A stretch of 64,000 nucleotides of DNA, taken from positions 1,014,501 through 1,078,500 of the forward strand of contig PHTZ01000001.1 of the NCBI GenBank assembly GCA_002813285.1. The letters run 5' to 3'. The position numbers and the translations under genes are program-made. Positions 51,486 through 59,857 of this stretch are shown one piece after another (the first letter of the stretch is position 1; each line of letters starts with the position of its first letter). The DNA comes from Flavobacteriaceae bacterium MAR_2009_75 (lineage in GTDB: Bacteria > Bacteroidota > Bacteroidia > Flavobacteriales > Flavobacteriaceae). The notes under the pieces were generated by a model. That model saw only the letters and a list, made by a program, of their open reading frames with translations. It did not search any database and was not told where the DNA came from.

Positions 51486-51638
51486 ATTGTCAATTTAAAA
51501 GGTATACAAGCTGATGTCCAAAAATTCTCCTCATTGGGGGATGGGAAATACCAAAAACAAATGACCAAAACTTTAATCGATCAGGGGTATGAAAGTGATT
51601 TTGAAAGATTAAACAAGATTGACCAGTTTGATTTTTAA
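51486..51638 (+). pseudogene. orphan coding fragment, probably a decayed gene end
   Basis: A 50-codon open frame preceded by a TAG (51483-51485) and without its own early start codon. It reads QKFSSLGDGKYQKQMTKTLI and ends KIDQFDF*; its composition is protein-like, but I do not recognise the family. It lies in an otherwise empty 414-bp gap (51250-51663), where nothing else is seen. An internal ATG at 51561 would give only 25 residues. Confidence 0.35.
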
Positions 51639-51663
51639 TTGCAGTAAAATATATTGAAAAACA

Positions 51664-52143
51664 TTACTTCAGTTTAACCGGCACCCATACCTCTTCCTCT
51701 GAATCTTGATGGTTGTTCTTGTATTTTTCACCCAAAAGTTCAAAATGCGGTCTTTTATCGAGCTTATATTTTGAATTGGGCAACCACTCTTGAAAAATGG
51801 ATTCCATCGTTTTATGAAAAGTACTCATATCGCCTTTATGCACAAAAACGGCATACAATCCCGAAGGTAATAGCAATGAGTTAAAATCATCATTAGTGTT
51901 TTCAAAATTCGAAACCTCAACGGCGGCCCATTTGGTAAATTCGGTAGTCGGCTCAAATAAGTTTAAATTCGATTCATCATAAATCTGCAAAGAATATAAA
52001 TCTGCGCCTATTTGATTTTTGATTTGTTTTCTTGTGGGCATAAAGCCGCTCCACAACTCGAATGTTCGGTTATTCGCCAAACTCATTTGTAAAGCGTGAC
52101 CTACTAAAATCTTCTCAGGTATTTCTTCAATTCTAGGTTGCAC
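51664..52143 (-). CDS. GyrI-like/effector-binding domain protein
   Basis: A 159-residue stand-alone GyrI-like (AraC effector-binding, SHS2-like) domain. Evidence is the opening PRIEEIPEKILVGHALQMS, SLQIYDESN, and the two half-domains ending ...LPSGLYAVFVHKGD, FHKTMESIFQEWLPNSKY and RPHFELLG, typical of the SOUL/GyrI fold. Such proteins bind small amphipathic molecules or act as toxin antagonists of gyrase. Its gene follows the YkgJ-type gene by 10 bp, so they are probably co-transcribed. Confidence 0.82.
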   Translation of the reverse strand: MQPRIEEIPEKILVGHALQMSLANNRTFELWSGFMPTRKQIKNQIGADLYSLQIYDESNLNLFEPTTEFTKWAAVEVSNFENTNDDFNSLLLPSGLYAVFVHKGDMSTFHKTMESIFQEWLPNSKYKLDKRPHFELLGEKYKNNHQDSEEEVWVPVKLK

Positions 52144-52153
52144 GTTCTATTCT

Positions 52154-52651
52154 TTATTTTAATTTTATTCGCTCTTTCATAGCTTCAACAATGTTAAAGG
52201 CTGCTGGGCAAATTGCAACATTTTTAAGGGTAAGGTTTGAAATTTGCTGAAATTTTTTCCTGTCGGTATGCGGAAACTCACGACAGGCCTTGGGTCTAAC
52301 GTCATAAATCGAACAGTAATTATCGGCACCTAAAAAAGTACAGGGCACTTCTTGCAACACATAATCATTATCCTCGTCAATTCGCAAATAGTTCTCAATA
52401 AAAACCTGAGGTTTCTGACGAAAAAATTTCGATATTCTTTCGATATCGGCAGTCGTAAATAAGGGACCTGTAGTTTTGCAACAATTGGCGCACTCCAAAC
52501 AATTGGTGCGCTCAAATTCAGCTTCATGCAACTCTTGCATGATGTAATCGATATTTTTGGGAGGTCGCCTTTTTAGCTTGGTAAAAAACCTTTTATTCTC
52601 CCCGTGTTTTTCGTTCGCTTTCCGCGGAAGTTGTTCCAGTATCTTATCCAT
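52154..52651 (-). CDS. YkgJ-family cysteine-cluster protein
   Basis: A 165-residue protein with the YkgJ/CxxCxxCC zinc- or iron-binding pattern: CLECANCCKTTGP at about residues 53-65, PCTFLGADNYCSIYDVRPKA with two more cysteines, and CREFPHTDR. The family is found widely and may bind a metal cluster; the biochemical role is unclear. It is first of a two-gene operon with the GyrI-like gene. Confidence 0.88.
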   Translation of the reverse strand: MDKILEQLPRKANEKHGENKRFFTKLKRRPPKNIDYIMQELHEAEFERTNCLECANCCKTTGPLFTTADIERISKFFRQKPQVFIENYLRIDEDNDYVLQEVPCTFLGADNYCSIYDVRPKACREFPHTDRKKFQQISNLTLKNVAICPAAFNIVEAMKERIKLK

Positions 52652-52724
52652 CCTCCTAAAATCTGGTTAAAACTAAGGAAGAAATGTCTAAATAGTCCAT
52701 TTTTGTAAAACAAACACATCTACA

Positions 52725-53426
52725 ATGAAAGATATCTTTGGTATAGCACTTCAAGATTACCAACAAGGCAATTATTCGGAAGACATTACCACATGCTCAT
52801 CATTGGATGAGGAAGATAGTATACCCCTACCCTATTTGTTCAGAACCTTCGACGAGATGCCCGAACTAGAACAAAAAGCTCTATCACTATGCCAAGGCAC
52901 CGTTTTGGATATTGGATCAGGTGCTGGCAGCCATAGCCTGTATTTGCAGGAAAATGGTTTTGAAGTGACCGCGCTGGATAGTTCAAAAGGGGCTATCGAC
53001 ACCTGTATACAAAGGGGAGTTGAACGAACGGTGCACACGACCATTTTAGATTTCGACCAAGCTCAATTTGACACTCTTCTAATGCTTATGAACGGTATTG
53101 GCATCGTAGGCGAACTGAACCAACTTCATAAATATTTACTCCATCTTAAAAGCTTATTAAAACCGAACGGGCAAATATTAATGGATTCTAGTGACATCAT
53201 ATACATGTTCGAGCAAGATGAAGATGGTGGAGTTTGGGTGCCCGATACCGGCCATTATTACGGGCAAGTAGAATTTACGACTAGTTATAAAGGCGAAAAA
53301 AGTGAACCATTTAGTTGGCTATACGTAGATTATCGTACATTGTCGAATGCCTGTGTTGCCGCAGGCCTGCAGTGTGAACTGGTTCAAGAGGGAGAGCATT
53401 TCGATTATTTGGCACGATTGTGGTAA
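52725..53426 (+). CDS. class I SAM-dependent methyltransferase
   Basis: A 233-residue methyltransferase. Motif I is VLDIGSGAGSHSLYLQENG near residue 65 (the SAM-binding GxGxG), followed by the acidic motif II VTALDSS and motif IV-like LLMLMNGIGIVG. The substrate is not predictable; there is no partner gene in the same direction. It is divergent from the YkgJ gene. Confidence 0.88.
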   Translation: MKDIFGIALQDYQQGNYSEDITTCSSLDEEDSIPLPYLFRTFDEMPELEQKALSLCQGTVLDIGSGAGSHSLYLQENGFEVTALDSSKGAIDTCIQRGVERTVHTTILDFDQAQFDTLLMLMNGIGIVGELNQLHKYLLHLKSLLKPNGQILMDSSDIIYMFEQDEDGGVWVPDTGHYYGQVEFTTSYKGEKSEPFSWLYVDYRTLSNACVAAGLQCELVQEGEHFDYLARLW

Positions 53427-53477
53427 TCTGAATATCAATAATATCTTCTTTTACGTTATATAAGGTAAAGGCATTCA

Positions 53478-54407
53478 ATGAATAAGACACTTACAATTAT
53501 CTCGGCGCTCTTTTTGGGTTTGATGCTCGGCTGCTCAAGCGATACTCTAGATGGTGATACAACAGAACAGATTAGACCAGTAGATAAAACGGCTAATCTT
53601 CAAGGAACTGGTGATTCTGCTCGTGACCTTTTATCGAACGACAATTTTAGTAAGCTAAAAATTGAAATCGCTTATGTCGACGGTTTTCGACCTACGCAAG
53701 AAGCGATGGACGGTTTTATCAACTATCTGAAACAGCGTACGTTCAAAGCAGAAGTAGAACTTGTCTATCAAGCAGTTCAATCACCAGATGAAGAAAGTTT
53801 GACTTTAGATGAGATTGTAGACCTTGAAGATAAGAATAGAACGGTTTATAATGAAGATGACACTTTGGCTATCTATATCTATTTTGCCGATGCACCTGCC
53901 GATGGTGACGATTTAGAAGAAGGTTTGGTTACCTTGGGAGCGGTTTACCGAAATACCTCTATGATAATTCATGAAGCAACTGTTCGCAGGCTTGCAGACC
54001 AAAGTTTCTTTATTTCAGATGCCGATGTTGAAAATACCACATTGAACCATGAGTTCGGTCATCTTTTCGGATTGGTCAATTTAGGAACGACACCTATTAA
54101 CGACCATGAAGACGTACAAGTAGATGAAAATGGTGAAGCGGAAACCGATGCGGGTGGCAACCCCATTGGCAATAATCACTGTTCTGTTGAAGGGTGTCTT
54201 ATGCGTGCCGAACTACAGTTTGGCGGCCCTTCGAACAAAGGGGCAACATTATTCTCTAAAAACTCTAATAATTTAGTTGTACCCTGTCGATTGAGCGGAG
54301 CAAGTGTTCTAAAAATGTTAGAGAATCATACATCGAAAGGTCTAGCAGATCCACCTGGGCTAGACAACGAATGCCTTCTGGATTTAGCTTCTAACGGAGG
54401 AAGATAA
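53478..54407 (+). CDS. lipoprotein zinc metallopeptidase (membrane-metalloprotease-like)
   Basis: A 309-residue lipoprotein with lipobox LMLGC (Cys19). The zinc motif is NHEFGHLFGL (His191, Glu192, His195), with a downstream His in PINDHEDV, close to the metzincin HExxHxxGxxH pattern except that the third position varies. The C-terminal half contains CSVEGCLM, whose cysteines could pair. A membrane-anchored peptidase role is inferred; cell-surface placement is possible. It is transcribed alone. Confidence 0.78.
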   Translation: MNKTLTIISALFLGLMLGCSSDTLDGDTTEQIRPVDKTANLQGTGDSARDLLSNDNFSKLKIEIAYVDGFRPTQEAMDGFINYLKQRTFKAEVELVYQAVQSPDEESLTLDEIVDLEDKNRTVYNEDDTLAIYIYFADAPADGDDLEEGLVTLGAVYRNTSMIIHEATVRRLADQSFFISDADVENTTLNHEFGHLFGLVNLGTTPINDHEDVQVDENGEAETDAGGNPIGNNHCSVEGCLMRAELQFGGPSNKGATLFSKNSNNLVVPCRLSGASVLKMLENHTSKGLADPPGLDNECLLDLASNGGR

Positions 54408-54428
54408 TCTCAAAAGAACTTAAACTTA

Positions 54429-55061
54429 CTAAGGTATATTTAGATACTTATGCGTTTGAAGCGATACTTTCCATTTTGGATGCTTCATCACATAATCAAC
54501 GATCATTGGTGTAACCTTGTCACGAACACTCCACTCAGGTTGTAAATAAAGAATACATTTATCGTTGACCTTTGCCGCTTCCTGTTCGGCGAAAATCAAA
54601 TCATGCTTATTGTACACTATTACTTTAAGCTCGTGGGCCACTTCATAAATTTCCGCTTCAGGAAGTTTATTCTTTTTTGGGGATAGGCAAATCCAGTCCC
54701 AAGTGCCAGTCAAGCGGTAGGCTCCTGAAGTTTCGATATGAATTTGAAGGTCTTTTGCTTTCAAGGCATCCGTTAAGGGCTTCATGTTCCAGGTAAGCGG
54801 TTCACCACCAGTAATAACAATGGTATTAGAATATTTGGCTGCATTTTCTACAATGTGTTCTACCGATGTCGGCGGATGTGTACCTGCATTCCAGCTCTCT
54901 TTTACATCGCACCAATGACAGCCAACATCACAACCTCCTACCCTAATGAAATAGGCTGCGGTACCTTTATGAAAACCCTCACCCTGAATGGTATAGAACT
55001 CTTCCATTAGAGGCAACAATGTTCCTTTATCAACCTCCCTTAAAACTTCCTCTTCTAACAT
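54429..55061 (-). CDS. queE: 7-carboxy-7-deazaguanine synthase (QueE)
   Basis: A 210-residue radical-SAM enzyme of queuosine/7-deazaguanine biosynthesis, converting 6-carboxytetrahydropterin to 7-carboxy-7-deazaguanine. The cluster motif is Cx3Cx2C: Cys44, Cys48, Cys51 in GGCDVGCHWCD. TIQGEGFHKG and TGGEPL are further QueE hallmarks. The start at 55061 (MLEEEV) is required: the 55409 start would add about 116 residues unrelated to the family and antisense to the HerA-like gene. A -7 box is only 4 nt before this ATG, so the message may be leaderless. Other queuosine genes are not in the window. Confidence 0.93.
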   Translation of the reverse strand: MLEEEVLREVDKGTLLPLMEEFYTIQGEGFHKGTAAYFIRVGGCDVGCHWCDVKESWNAGTHPPTSVEHIVENAAKYSNTIVITGGEPLTWNMKPLTDALKAKDLQIHIETSGAYRLTGTWDWICLSPKKNKLPEAEIYEVAHELKVIVYNKHDLIFAEQEAAKVNDKCILYLQPEWSVRDKVTPMIVDYVMKHPKWKVSLQTHKYLNIP

Positions 55062-55065
55062 TCTG

Positions 55066-55073
55066 CAAAGATA
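55066..55073 (-). promoter_or_regulatory. -7 box of queE
   Basis: TATCTTTG on the minus strand, a perfect TAnnTTTG match ending 4 nt before the ATG. A TTG lies 21 bp upstream, matching the -33 spacing, which makes this the best-formed promoter in the window. Confidence 0.65.
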
Positions 55074-55214
55074 GGCGTTGCAAATTCCAAAACCCAAAAA
55101 ACGAAAACCCAATTCCGATTGTGCGCAAAAGAACCCGCTTATCTCTGTAAAATGTACCCCTCTGCGCTTCCATAGAGCTAAAATTCCCTTATTTTTACTC
55201 AAAATTTCGACCAA

Positions 55215-56717
55215 ATGGCCAGCAAAGAAGAGTTTTTTGATCATATAGAAAAAGGCTACACCACTAAAGGAGACCATCTCATCATGGGGGCTGCAATGCT
55301 TGAAGGGGAAGCTGTTACCAACGCTCATGTAAAAGTACCCTTGAAAACCATGAACCGACACGGGCTCATAGCCGGTGCAACGGGAACGGGAAAGACAAAA
55401 ACCCTTCAAGTGCTTGCGGAAAATCTATCTGACAAGGGGGTTCCAGTTCTTTTAATGGATTTGAAAGGAGATTTAAGCGGTATCGCACAACCCAGCCCTG
55501 GCCATGTGAAAATAGATGAGCGGCATGCGAAAATAGGTTTACCGTTCGAGGCCAAATCATTTCCCGTAGAAATTTTGTCCCTCTCTGAGCAAGATGGGGT
55601 TAAACTGCGTGCAACGGTCTCAGAATTCGGCCCAGTGCTTCTTTCTAGAATTCTTGACCTAACCGCAACTCAAGAAGGTATTGTAGCTGTAGTCTTTAAA
55701 TATTGTGATGATAATAAACTGCCCCTTCTCGATTTAAAAGATTTTAAAAAGGTATTGCAATATGCAACCGGTGGGGGCAAAGCAGAGTTCTCTAAAGATT
55801 ACGGCCGTATTTCGACCAGTTCTACCGGAGCCATACTTAGAAAAATCATTGAACTCGAACAACAAGGTGCAGACCTCTTTTTCGGGGAGAAATCTTTTGA
55901 TGTCGATGACCTCACCCGAGTCGATGAAAAAGGAAGAGGTTATATTAATATTATTCGCCTGACTGATATTCAAGACAGACCCAAATTGTTCTCTACGTTT
56001 ATGTTGAGCCTTTTGGCAGAAATATATGCTACCTTTCCCGAACAAGGTGATAGCGATAGACCTGAATTAATTCTTTTTATCGATGAAGCTCACCTTATTT
56101 TTAACGAGGCTTCAAAAGCACTTTTAGATCAAATAGAAAGTATCGTAAAACTCATTCGATCAAAAGGTATCGGTCTTTATTTTGTTACCCAGAACCCGAC
56201 CGATGTGCCCGACGCGGTTTTATCTCAATTGGGGCTCAAAGTACAGCATGCCTTACGTGCCTTTACTGCTAAAGACCGCAAGGCCATAAAACTGACCGCA
56301 GAAAATTACCCTGATTCTGAATTTTACAACACAAATGAGGTACTTACCTCTTTAGGTATTGGAGAGGCCCTTGTTTCAGCTCTCGATGAAAAAGGCCGAC
56401 CCACCCCATTAGCGGCCACTCTTTTACGTGCACCCATGAGCCGAATGGATGTTCTTACCGATAATGAACTGAAAACTTTGATCAAAAAATCTGACTTGGT
56501 CAAAAAGTATGGCGAAAATATTGACCGGGAAAGTGCTTACGAGATTCTAAATGAAAAAATAGAAAAGGCAGAAAGAGAAGCTGCCAAAGAAAAAGCGAAA
56601 CCCAAAACCACAAGTCGAAGAAGAACTAGCACAAGACAGAACCCTGTAATCAAGGTCTTGACCAGTGCTACTTTTATTAGAGGCGTGCTAGGTGTCTTAA
56701 AAAAAGTGATACGCTAA
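55215..56717 (+). CDS. HerA-like ATPase (DUF853 family)
   Basis: A 500-residue P-loop ATPase. Walker A is GATGTGKT (residues 54-61) and Walker B is LILFIDEAH, followed by the FVTQNPTDVPDAVLSQLG sensor region. The C-terminal tail is charged and probably coiled (EKIEKAEREAAKEKAKPKTT), ending in a basic SRRRTSTRQ stretch. The family (YjgR/DUF853) is related to HerA/FtsK DNA translocases, but its function is unknown. The gene is divergent from queE, with 153 bp between the starts. Confidence 0.9.
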   Translation: MASKEEFFDHIEKGYTTKGDHLIMGAAMLEGEAVTNAHVKVPLKTMNRHGLIAGATGTGKTKTLQVLAENLSDKGVPVLLMDLKGDLSGIAQPSPGHVKIDERHAKIGLPFEAKSFPVEILSLSEQDGVKLRATVSEFGPVLLSRILDLTATQEGIVAVVFKYCDDNKLPLLDLKDFKKVLQYATGGGKAEFSKDYGRISTSSTGAILRKIIELEQQGADLFFGEKSFDVDDLTRVDEKGRGYINIIRLTDIQDRPKLFSTFMLSLLAEIYATFPEQGDSDRPELILFIDEAHLIFNEASKALLDQIESIVKLIRSKGIGLYFVTQNPTDVPDAVLSQLGLKVQHALRAFTAKDRKAIKLTAENYPDSEFYNTNEVLTSLGIGEALVSALDEKGRPTPLAATLLRAPMSRMDVLTDNELKTLIKKSDLVKKYGENIDRESAYEILNEKIEKAEREAAKEKAKPKTTSRRRTSTRQNPVIKVLTSATFIRGVLGVLKKVIR

Positions 56718-56752
56718 TTACTATTCTATTACTAAAACCATATTGTCTGAAC

Positions 56753-57301
56753 ATGAGGTATATTTTAATATTCAGTTGTTTAATTTTAGTTCTTTCCGGC
56801 TGCGAAGAAGAGAAAGACACTACTTTTTTAATTACCAAAGATGCCATTGGCAAACTGGACCGAATCAGTCTCGCGCGAGATATAGAGGTTATCTACGCCA
56901 ATGACTCTATTGTAAAAGATTCATCGATAGTGAACACTTCGAACAATAGTAAAAAATTCAAGATTTTTGAGACCGGTGGTAAACATTTGTTGACCTTGAC
57001 CCCGAGTTCAGATAGTATACCTACCATTGAAAATATTCGGGTCGAAGATAAGAGGTTCACTACCGAAAAGGGGGTAGGTCTCGGCAGCACATTTAAAGAT
57101 ATTAAGGATAATTACTCCATTAGAAAAATTATCACATCAATGAACAATGTGGTGATCCTCTTAAAAGATAGTGATGCTTATTTTACCATCAGTAAAGAGG
57201 AACTACCCTCTAGTCTTCGCTACGCATCTAGCGTTAATATTGAAGCGGTTCAAATACCCGATGATGCCAAAATCAAGTATATGATGATTGCTTGGGACTA
57301 G
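56753..57301 (+). CDS. lipoprotein of unknown function
   Basis: A 182-residue protein with signal peptide and lipobox (LVLSGC, Cys17) followed by acidic residues EEEKD. The mature part is beta-rich without a recognised domain. The TTEKGVGLGSTFKDIKDNYS segment (first part quoted) resembles the repeat unit of small secreted stress-response lipoproteins, but no family is asserted. It begins 35 bp after the HerA-like gene and may be in that transcript. Confidence 0.65.
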   Translation: MRYILIFSCLILVLSGCEEEKDTTFLITKDAIGKLDRISLARDIEVIYANDSIVKDSSIVNTSNNSKKFKIFETGGKHLLTLTPSSDSIPTIENIRVEDKRFTTEKGVGLGSTFKDIKDNYSIRKIITSMNNVVILLKDSDAYFTISKEELPSSLRYASSVNIEAVQIPDDAKIKYMMIAWD

Positions 57302-57405
57302 CTATTAAATGATTTAGGAGATTTAAAATTTTGAAGGGTTGTCATTACTTTTCATTTACGCCCTTAATACTATTTTTGCCTCTTCTTACACAAAACCCCT
57401 GAAGA

Positions 57406-58233
57406 TTGAATAAGTTGACTCCCAAGGTCTATGGCCAATATTTTAATTTACTTGCTTTTTTCTCAAAAAGAAAAGCGGCTCAAAAAGCTTTTGATGTTTT
57501 TAGTACGGTAAGAAAAGGCCGTGTGCAACCACTTCAAGCAGACTATTTGAATAATGCCAAACATCAAGTCATTGAGACCGAAAATCATAGTCTACAAACA
57601 TACCAATGGCACGGAGCAGGTGAAACGGTATTATTGATTCATGGCTGGGAAAGTAATAGTTTCAGATGGCGCAATCTGATTTCTTTTTTACAAGAGGCAA
57701 ATTACAATATCGTTGCTTTTGATGCTCCCGGTCACGGTCATTCTTCAGGTTCGAACTTAGACCTACCTCTGTATACCGATTGTATTCAAAAAATGGTGGA
57801 AACCTATTCCCCAGCGTATCTTGTCGCTCATTCCTTCGGAGGCATGGCGACCTTGTACGGCGAGTACAAATATCAAAACCAGAATGTTGAAAAAATAGTG
57901 ACCATAGGCTCCCCTGCCGAGTTTCATGAGCTACTAGGGCACTACCAAAAATTATTGGGATTTAACAATCGTGTTCTCGGTGCGTTCAACAAATATATTA
58001 TTGACCGATTCGGCCTTGAAGTACGTGATTTTTCATCTTCTAAATTTGTCGAGAATAATTCTAAGAAAGGTTTGCTAATTCATGACGAATTAGACCTACT
58101 AGCGCCATTTCATGCATCAGAAGAAGTACATACACATTGGAAAGGTAGTCGCTTTATTCGAACCAAGGGTATGGGCCACTCGATGCATCAACCAGAAATC
58201 AACGAACAGATTGTTGAATTTTTAGAAGAATAG
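57406..58233 (+). CDS. alpha/beta hydrolase
   Basis: A 275-residue alpha/beta-hydrolase. The nucleophile elbow is AHSFGG (Ser), the oxyanion HGWESN block is near residue 75, and the late acid/His pair is in LIHDELDLLAP and GMGHSMHQPE. The substrate is unknown. The start is TTG (57406-57408); the protein begins NKLTPKVYGQYFN and no ATG lies earlier in frame within the gap. It is transcribed alone. Confidence 0.88.
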   Translation: MNKLTPKVYGQYFNLLAFFSKRKAAQKAFDVFSTVRKGRVQPLQADYLNNAKHQVIETENHSLQTYQWHGAGETVLLIHGWESNSFRWRNLISFLQEANYNIVAFDAPGHGHSSGSNLDLPLYTDCIQKMVETYSPAYLVAHSFGGMATLYGEYKYQNQNVEKIVTIGSPAEFHELLGHYQKLLGFNNRVLGAFNKYIIDRFGLEVRDFSSSKFVENNSKKGLLIHDELDLLAPFHASEEVHTHWKGSRFIRTKGMGHSMHQPEINEQIVEFLEE

Positions 58234-58585
58234 TTGTTAAAGCGCCATACACTTCACGTGAGAAGCAGTCAGAAAATTGGTAGCTAGCGTTAGAAATGTT
58301 AGCCCCCTTAAACTTGAAAATTGAAGGGACAATCTCTCTACTTTATAAAGCCTTTTCATGAATCTTAAATAAACGCAGCTACGCAGGCTTTTTAATACTG
58401 CCCTAGCCGTCTGTTTTTCTCTTCAAGATTCTGTTCGTCATTAGTTACTTGTATGTATCCTCAATGATTTGATTCTATGTAATCGCGAACGGACTGCAGT
58501 AGCCAAGGGATTAGTTTATAAAACCGCCGTGGTCAATCCTTTCATTGCTGTTTTATATTTGGCTATCTTTAGTATTTAAGAGTAT
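58234..58585. other. intergenic region without recognised features
   Basis: 352 bp with no supported gene, terminator or promoter box. A short CTTC/GAAG hairpin occurs near 58252-58266 but has no T-tract. Nothing else is seen. Confidence 0.4.
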
Positions 58586-59374
58586 ATGAAAAATCGTTTG
58601 TTCTTTTCTTTGCTATTCTTGACGTGCGCAGTATCAGCTGCCCAGATATTAAAACAACCCATTCCCGATAGACTAGTAGTGCTAACTTTTGACGACGCCC
58701 CGGCCAGCCAGTATTCGGTAGTTGCCCCTCTATTAAAAGAGTATGGCTTTAATGCTACCTTCTTCGTTTGTGAGTTTCCTCCTAATTATAGTGATAGTAC
58801 GCTTTATATGAACTGGAGGCAAATAAAGAAGCTAGATACTATGGGGTTTGAAATTGCCAATCATACACGAAACCACGCCAACGTTAGTAAATTGAAAAAA
58901 GAAGGGTTCGATGCTGAACTATCTTATATTGAGCATGTGTGCGATTCTTTAAACATTGAGAAACCAAAGAATTTTGCTTACCCCGGTTACGGACTTGACC
59001 CCAAGGCTTTAAGTTTTTTACAGGATAGAAATTATGTTTTCGCCCGTGCCGGAGGGAGCAGACCTTACAACCCAATTATAGATCACCCCTACCTCATTCC
59101 AAGTTGGGCAACCGATGAAAATAACGAAAAGGAAATTTTAGAAGCTTTCACCAGAGCGAAAAATGGAAAAATCACCATATTAACCCTTCACGGGGTACCC
59201 GATATCGAACACCCTTGGGTAAATACTTCGCCAGAGTTGTTTAAAAAATATCTCGAATACCTATCTAAAAATAATTATACTGTAATCGCCCTCCGAGATT
59301 TAGAGCAGTACGTCAATGTAAAAGAGGCTAAGAAAAATATCACACCAGATTTCAATAAACCTCTTAAGAATTGA
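58586..59374 (+). CDS. secreted polysaccharide deacetylase (NodB-like)
   Basis: A 262-residue exported protein (signal peptide MKNRLFFSLLFLTCAVSA). The NodB fold shows motif 1 TFDDA (Asp36, Asp37) and motif 2 HTRNH (His93, His97), with FAYPGYG as motif 3 and ILTLHG (His) late in the domain. It would deacetylate N- or O-acetyl groups of a surface polysaccharide or peptidoglycan. It is 57 bp upstream of the VOC gene, though a functional link is not evident. Confidence 0.88.
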   Translation: MKNRLFFSLLFLTCAVSAAQILKQPIPDRLVVLTFDDAPASQYSVVAPLLKEYGFNATFFVCEFPPNYSDSTLYMNWRQIKKLDTMGFEIANHTRNHANVSKLKKEGFDAELSYIEHVCDSLNIEKPKNFAYPGYGLDPKALSFLQDRNYVFARAGGSRPYNPIIDHPYLIPSWATDENNEKEILEAFTRAKNGKITILTLHGVPDIEHPWVNTSPELFKKYLEYLSKNNYTVIALRDLEQYVNVKEAKKNITPDFNKPLKN

Positions 59375-59430
59375 TTAGATAATCGGGCAATAACATTTAA
59401 ACAAATTACAACCAATCCTATTAACTATAG

Positions 59431-59856
59431 ATGAAAAATATAAGTCCGTTTCACATTGCCATACACGTTCATAATTTAGATGAATGCCGAACTTTTTATC
59501 GCGATGTATTGAGCTGTGAAGAAGGTAGAAGTAGTGACCACTGGGTAGATTTCAATCTCTTTGGCCACCAGTTGGTGATTCACTACAAACCTAAATCTCA
59601 AATGGAAAGTTTACATCATAACCCCGTAGACGGTCACGAGATACCTGTACCCCATTACGGAGTCGTTTTACCCTGGGATACTTTTGAATCTTTTGCCAAC
59701 GAGTTAAAAAATAAAAGGGTTCAATTTTTAATCGAACCCTATATTCGTTTTGAAGGTCAAGTCGGCGAACAAGCTACGATGTTCTTTTTAGACCCTGCTG
59801 ATAATGCCCTTGAGTTCAAAGCGTTCAAAGACAAATCTCAACTTTTCGCCAAATAG
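59431..59856 (+). CDS. VOC-family (glyoxalase/bleomycin-resistance fold) protein
   Basis: A 141-residue protein with two paired beta-alpha-beta-beta-beta modules. Metal ligands are likely the His of HIAIHVHNLDECRTFYRD, the His of GHQLVIHYK and the late Glu of NALEFKAF. VOC members include glyoxalases, extradiol dioxygenases and resistance proteins; no substrate can be assigned. It ends 2 bp before the convergent aldo/keto reductase stop codon. Confidence 0.88.
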   Translation: MKNISPFHIAIHVHNLDECRTFYRDVLSCEEGRSSDHWVDFNLFGHQLVIHYKPKSQMESLHHNPVDGHEIPVPHYGVVLPWDTFESFANELKNKRVQFLIEPYIRFEGQVGEQATMFFLDPADNALEFKAFKDKSQLFAK

Positions 59857-59857
59857 A

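Noticed and set aside
55062-55409. N-terminal extension of the queE frame
   Set aside because: It is antisense to the HerA-like gene, has no relation to the QueE fold, and a promoter box sits between it and the conserved start.
58234-58585. Possible remnant gene or mobile element in the gap before the polysaccharide deacetylase
   Set aside because: Six-frame reading gives no recognisable protein fragment, and no terminal inverted repeats or target duplications are seen.
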